A stretch of DNA of 64,000 nt from Vibrio taketomensis (GTDB lineage: Bacteria; Pseudomonadota; Gammaproteobacteria; Enterobacterales; Vibrionaceae): the NCBI RefSeq assembly GCF_009938165.1, contig NZ_AP019649.1, positions 2,790,001-2,854,000 on the forward strand. The letters run 5' to 3'. Below are positions 59,969-64,000 of the stretch, in pieces. How positions within the stretch are numbered: the first letter of the stretch is position 1; each line of letters begins with the position of its first letter. Under the pieces are notes generated by a model, which was not told the origin of the DNA, searched no databases, and saw nothing but the letters and a program-made list of their open reading frames with translations. A program made the position numbers and the translations under genes.

Positions 59969-60808
59969 TTGCTGAGTTATCGTCACAGTTTTCACGCTGG
60001 CAACCATGCCGATGTCGTTAAGCACATTGTGCAAAGCCTTATTCTTGATGCACTAAAGCAAAAAGATAAGCCTTTCGTTTACCACGATACCCATTCAGGT
60101 GTTGGTCGTTACGACTTAACCCATGAATGGTCAGAAAAAACTGGCGAATACAAACAAGGTATCGCACGCATTTGGGATAACCCAAATATTCCTGCGGATA
60201 TTCAAAGCTACATTGATTCAATCAAAACATTGAACAATGGCGATGCGCTACGTTACTACCCTGGTTCACCTCGTGTAGCTCGTGCGCAAATTCGTCCACA
60301 AGACCGCATGGTGCTCACAGAGCTGCACCCAAGTGATCATCCGCTGCTTGAACAAGAATTTGAGCGTGACCGCCAAGTCAGCATCTACAAAGAAGATGGC
60401 TTTAAACGCTTAAAAGCAAGTTTGCCACCACAAGAACGCCGTGGCCTAGTGCTGATCGACCCGCCTTATGAACTGGCAAAAGAATACCGCGATGTGGTGC
60501 AAGCGATTTACCAAAGCCACAAACGTTGGGCGACAGGTATCTACGCTATTTGGTACCCAGTGGTAAACCGCTGCGATATCGAAGACATGATTGAAGGCTT
60601 AGAAGGCCTAGGCATTAATAAGATTCTACAAATCGAATTGGGCGTGTCACCAGATACTAACGAACGCGGCATGACAGCATCAGGCATGATTGTAATCAAC
60701 CCACCGTGGAAGCTAGAAAGCCAGATGAAAGAAATTTTGCCTTTCCTACAAGAGGCAATTGCGCCAGTAACGGGTCACTGGAAAGTCGATTGGATCGTGC
60801 CAGAATAA
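59969..60808 (+). CDS. rlmJ: 23S rRNA (adenine2030-N6)-methyltransferase RlmJ
   Basis: RlmJ methylates A2030 of 23S rRNA. The protein has LSYRHSFHAGNHADVVKH at the start, DTHSGVGRYDL, RYYPGSPRVARA, LTELHPSDHPLL and the catalytic LIDPPYE. I place the start at TTG 59969 because it aligns with the E. coli N-terminus (MLSYRHSFHAGNHAD) and gives 279 residues; ATG 59939 would add ten residues not seen in the family. Confidence 0.93.
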   Translation: MLSYRHSFHAGNHADVVKHIVQSLILDALKQKDKPFVYHDTHSGVGRYDLTHEWSEKTGEYKQGIARIWDNPNIPADIQSYIDSIKTLNNGDALRYYPGSPRVARAQIRPQDRMVLTELHPSDHPLLEQEFERDRQVSIYKEDGFKRLKASLPPQERRGLVLIDPPYELAKEYRDVVQAIYQSHKRWATGIYAIWYPVVNRCDIEDMIEGLEGLGINKILQIELGVSPDTNERGMTASGMIVINPPWKLESQMKEILPFLQEAIAPVTGHWKVDWIVPE

Positions 60809-60844
60809 TTCACACTGACATAAAACCAGCTTTTACCCTATCTA

Positions 60845-60876
60845 AAGTGCAGCCATAAAAAAGCTGCGCTTTTTTA
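60845..60876 (+). terminator. Terminator after rlmJ
   Basis: AAGTGCAGC and GCTGCGCTT pair (one G-T) around CATAAAAAA and lead into a T run. Confidence 0.8.
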
Positions 60877-61066
60877 TTCTAATTACATCTCTCTCATCGC
60901 TATTTATCATAAGTAACCTCACTTTTTCCCATTTAGGAAATTGCTAGATTCGATTTATGATAGCAACATAGGATTAGGTGCCAATTCGTCGGGTAACATT
61001 GAGTTAACTCATTGCCACCCCAATGTAATTGCTAACACAACAATTAATAAGCTCTTGGAGAAAGTA

Positions 61067-62422
61067 ATGGCGACTCATTTTGATTATATCTGTATCGGTG
61101 GCGGCAGCGGCGGCATTGCATCAGCAAACCGTGCAGCTATGTACGGCGCAAAAGTTGCTCTAATTGAAGCAAAAGACCTAGGTGGTACGTGTGTAAACGT
61201 AGGTTGTGTGCCGAAAAAAGTGATGTGGCATGGCGCTCAAATTGCTGAAGCCATGAATCTTTACGCACCAGACTACGGTTTTGATGTCGACGTTAAAGGT
61301 TTCAACTGGAGCAAACTGGTAGAAAACCGTCAGGCCTACATTGATCGCATTCACCAATCTTACGATCGCGTATTGGGCAACAACAAAGTCAACGTGATTA
61401 AAGGCTTTGCTAAGTTTGTTGATGAGAAAACCGTTGAAGTCGATGGCGAGCTATACACAGCAGATCATATTCTGATTGCGGTTGGCGGTCGTCCGACTAT
61501 TCCAAACATTCCAGGCGCAGAATACGGCATCGATTCAAATGGCTTCTTCGATCTTGCAGAGCAACCTAAACGTGTTGCGGTTGTGGGTGCAGGTTATATC
61601 GCCGTTGAAATCGCAGGCGTACTAAGCGCACTAGGCACTGAAACTCACCTATTCTGCCGTAAAGAATCACCACTACGTAGCTTTGATCCAATGATCATCG
61701 AAACCCTAGTGGAAGTGATGAATGCTGAAGGCCCAACGCTACATACGCACTCAGTACCAAAAGAAGTTGTAAAAGAAGCGGATGGCAGCCTAACTCTACA
61801 CCTTGAAAACGGTGAGAGCCAAAACGTTGACCAACTTATCTGGGCAATCGGTCGCCACCCAGCGACAGATGCTATCAACCTAAGTTCAGCAGGTGTCGCG
61901 ACCAACGAACGCGGTTACATCAAAGTAGATGAATTCCAAGCGACGAACGTCGCAGGTATCTACTGCGTGGGCGATATTATGGAGGGCGGCATTGAGCTAA
62001 CTCCAGTAGCGGTGAAAGCGGGTCGTCAACTTTCAGAGCGTCTGTTCAACAACAAACCAAATGCGAAGATGGACTACTCACTTATCCCTACCGTGGTGTT
62101 TAGCCACCCGCCAATTGGCACCATTGGTTTGACAGAACCAGAAGCGATTGCTCAATACGGCGAAGAAAACGTTAAGGTTTACACCTCTGGCTTTACCGCA
62201 ATGTACACCGCTGTGACTCAACACCGTCAACCTTGCAAAATGAAGCTGGTTTGTGCGGGTGAAGATGAAAAAGTGGTTGGCCTACACGGCATCGGTTTTG
62301 CGGTCGATGAAATGATTCAAGGCTTTGGTGTAGCGATGAAGATGGGCGCAACTAAAGCGGACTTCGACTCAGTCGTTGCCATTCACCCAACGGGTTCAGA
62401 AGAGTTTGTTACCATGCGTTAA
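61067..62422 (+). CDS. gorA: Glutathione reductase
   Basis: Gor reduces oxidised glutathione with NADPH. The 451-residue flavoprotein has the FAD motif [14 protein letters not shown], the redox disulfide [15 protein letters not shown], the NADPH motif [13 protein letters not shown] with Arg in [18 protein letters not shown], and the C-terminal His-Glu pair in [11 protein letters not shown] 61067 with TTGGAG upstream is the normal start; a longer frame to 60941 is not coding. Confidence 0.97.
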   Translation: MATHFDYICIGGGSGGIASANRAAMYGAKVALIEAKDLGGTCVNVGCVPKKVMWHGAQIAEAMNLYAPDYGFDVDVKGFNWSKLVENRQAYIDRIHQSYDRVLGNNKVNVIKGFAKFVDEKTVEVDGELYTADHILIAVGGRPTIPNIPGAEYGIDSNGFFDLAEQPKRVAVVGAGYIAVEIAGVLSALGTETHLFCRKESPLRSFDPMIIETLVEVMNAEGPTLHTHSVPKEVVKEADGSLTLHLENGESQNVDQLIWAIGRHPATDAINLSSAGVATNERGYIKVDEFQATNVAGIYCVGDIMEGGIELTPVAVKAGRQLSERLFNNKPNAKMDYSLIPTVVFSHPPIGTIGLTEPEAIAQYGEENVKVYTSGFTAMYTAVTQHRQPCKMKLVCAGEDEKVVGLHGIGFAVDEMIQGFGVAMKMGATKADFDSVVAIHPTGSEEFVTMR

Positions 62423-62462
62423 CCGCATGTGCGCAGCGCACATAGCGCAACTTAACTAAAAC

Positions 62463-62492
62463 TAAGCCCAGATTTTTATCTGGGCTTTTTGT
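62463..62492. terminator. Terminator between gorA and the broken gene
   Basis: AAGCCCAGAT and ATCTGGGCTTTTT around TTTT, between convergent genes. Confidence 0.88.
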
Positions 62493-62506
62493 TGGCTAGC
62501 GATAAC

Positions 62507-64000
62507 TTAAACCACTAAATACTTAGCGACAGCCTCTTTCACTACTCGAGACTTATCTTTGCTCAATAGTTCAACCAGTTGTGCGCCATCCTCGGCTTGG
62601 CTAAGAATCTGAGGCAACTGTGCTCTGCGCCCTGCATGCAAGTAATCCAAGGTATCCGCAAAACGACCAAAATTGCCTCGAGCATGGTGCTGAATAAAAT
62701 CACAACAGATCGCAAACTCAGCGTTCTTAATACAGAACAGCGTGATATGGGCTGGATTCACTTCCAGATCAACTAGCCATTTAAGCAAAAAGTGCATCCC
62801 ATTTTCACTGCTCTCTTCCTCGCGCTCTTGTTCAAGGTATTGCTCAAAATCGATCTCACCCTGCTGCAATAACTCCAATAACCATGCCTTTTCATGCTGA
62901 CCTTCTAATAACTTAAAGCCACGATAATCATGGTTAAGCATTAGGTGCAATAAACGATTTCGCTGCATCGGCGGTAACATCCACAGCAATTGCTTCAACG
63001 TGTATAAGCGATATTCATCGACGCTTGATCTGAAATTTTCAGTCTCAATTTGTGCCGCATACAAACGATGTATCTGCGCATACTCAACATCACCATTAAG
63101 ATAAGCCAATGTTTGCGCCACAATATGCTCAATACGGACAGCTGCGTCTTGGAGTTGCTTAAAAGGGAAAGCACCGCTTGAGGCTCAACGTCTGCTGACA
63201 CAATTACCAATAGACCTCTAGGTAATGCATCCTCATAAATTTCCAACGGCAGCTCTTTATCGGCAATGAGTATTTCATAGTGCTCACCTCGTTGTTGCAC
63301 TATGGTGCTTTGCATCCAGCTTGCACCATCCATATAGCAAGACTGGTCATGAATCGTGCTTTCAGTCGCCACTATCGGCCTGCGTAATTTTGCGGCACTT
63401 TATCGCCATAACCGACATACACACAACCAGTGCCAAGCTCATGCGCCAAAGCAAACTCCAAGAGCGAAGGTTTAACTGCGTAACAATCCGTAGTGCTCGT
63501 GTAAATTCATGCTCGACATCCAATTCGAGATGGGGATATCTCAATGAAGCATGGTGCAAAATTCCACTCTCGCTTTCATTGATAAAGCGTAAACCAGTAT
63601 GCAATGCTTGTGCTTTTACGGGCAACACCACCAAACATACTGCCAAAAGGCCCCATCGCACCGTTAGCGTCATTGGCAATCTCGCTATAGCCTGCCAATG
63701 CTTGCATGTAACGCTCGGTATTATTGCGCTGACGACTCATCTCAAACGCACTCAGAATACCGGCATCAATACCCGCTTTTTCCAACTGCTCGCTAATTTC
63801 GATCTCTTGCAGAACATTGTTAAATTCAATATCCCAGCAGTCTTCAGAATACGCCCTCAGTACATTACGAGCGGCACGCACTGGTGCCAGAGCAATCACA
63901 AATTGCCACAGACGGTCGGCCTGAACACGCTGTGGTAATGGAAGTTGCCTTAACCAAAAGGCAATTAACGTAAAACGTTGGAAGTCTTCATCGTGATCGC
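62507..64000 (-). pseudogene. Large gene interrupted by several frameshifts, 5' end outside window
   Basis: Four overlapping frames on the minus strand join into one protein of about 495 residues if four homopolymer lengths are corrected: TTTT 63614-63617 (one base too many), TTT 63471-63473, TTT 63399-63401 and the AAAAGGG run 63161-63167 (one too few each). The joined sequence runs through GGVARKAQALHTGLRF, IVTQLKPSLLEFALAHELGT, YVGYGDKSAAKLRRPIVATE and PQAVLSPFKQLQDAAVRIEH to a helical C-terminus ending VVKEAVAKYLVV. I do not recognise the family. Either a decaying gene or local sequence errors; the gene continues beyond the edge. Ends 85 bases from gorA, facing it. Confidence 0.7.

Noticed and set aside
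63362..63673. Independent small membrane protein with signal peptide (MTLTVRWGLLAVCLVVLPVKA...) within the broken gene.
   Set aside because: Its signal-like start overlaps 98 bases of the preceding frame; homopolymer correction explains all pieces as one protein more simply. Not fully excluded.

Overview
The window looks like a stretch of the large chromosome of a Vibrio species (Vibrionaceae, Gammaproteobacteria). The basis is the rRNA operon, the gene order, and Vibrio-typical proteins and repeats. It is mostly core housekeeping DNA on both strands. The gene neighbourhoods are the ones known from E. coli around ftsYEX/rsmD, hemYXDC-cyaA-cyaY-lptM-dapF-xerC-uvrD, pldB-yigL-rhtB-recQ-rarD, rho-trxA-rhlB-gppA, ubiD-fre and prlC-rlmJ-gor, rearranged relative to each other. 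The species cannot be fixed by eye.

Layout. 0-7 kb: ftsX (cut by the window edge)-ftsE-ftsY, then rsmD, yhhL, a MarC protein, yecH, yhhN and yhhM, plus an AT-rich gap that holds a 26-residue membrane peptide gene with its own promoter and terminator. 7-11.4 kb: an acyltransferase, then a four-gene arsenate operon (arsR, GAPDH, phosphatase, arsJ) that appears to act through 1-arseno-3-phosphoglycerate rather than arsenate reduction. 11.5-20.4 kb: an EAL/HDOD signalling protein, rhtB, pldB, yigL, an EVE protein, a lipoprotein, a DTW tRNA modifier, then yigB, xerC and a DUF484 gene. 20.4-30 kb: dapF-lysA-lptM, cyaY, cyaA, and hemCDXY diverging from cyaA. 30.8-36.6 kb: a complete rRNA operon on the minus strand (16S, tRNA-Ile, tRNA-Ala, 23S, 5S, tRNA-Asp) with P1 promoter, boxA sites and terminator. 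36.6-46.2 kb: fre, a 2Fe-2S ferredoxin, an enlarged ubiD, rho, trxA, rhlB, gppA, and yhhQ behind a candidate preQ1 riboswitch. 46.4-52.4 kb: recQ, rarD, an AraC regulator with a RhtC-like exporter, then a CsrB-family RNA gene and ERIC elements. 52.4-57.3 kb: uvrD, and diverging from it a bufferin-type RiPP operon (DUF2282 precursor, DUF692/MNIO enzyme, DUF2063 partner, DoxX). 57.3-64 kb: repeats, prlC, rlmJ, gorA and a large gene broken by several homopolymer frameshifts that runs off the window.

The most interesting items are the bufferin operon at 54.8-57.3 kb, the arsenate operon, the CsrB-family RNA with its GacA/VarA-type upstream site, the candidate preQ1-I riboswitch before yhhQ, the internal duplication in UbiD, the free-standing 26-residue peptide gene, and the multiply frameshifted gene at the right edge. 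No CRISPR array, prophage, integrase or complete insertion sequence was seen.
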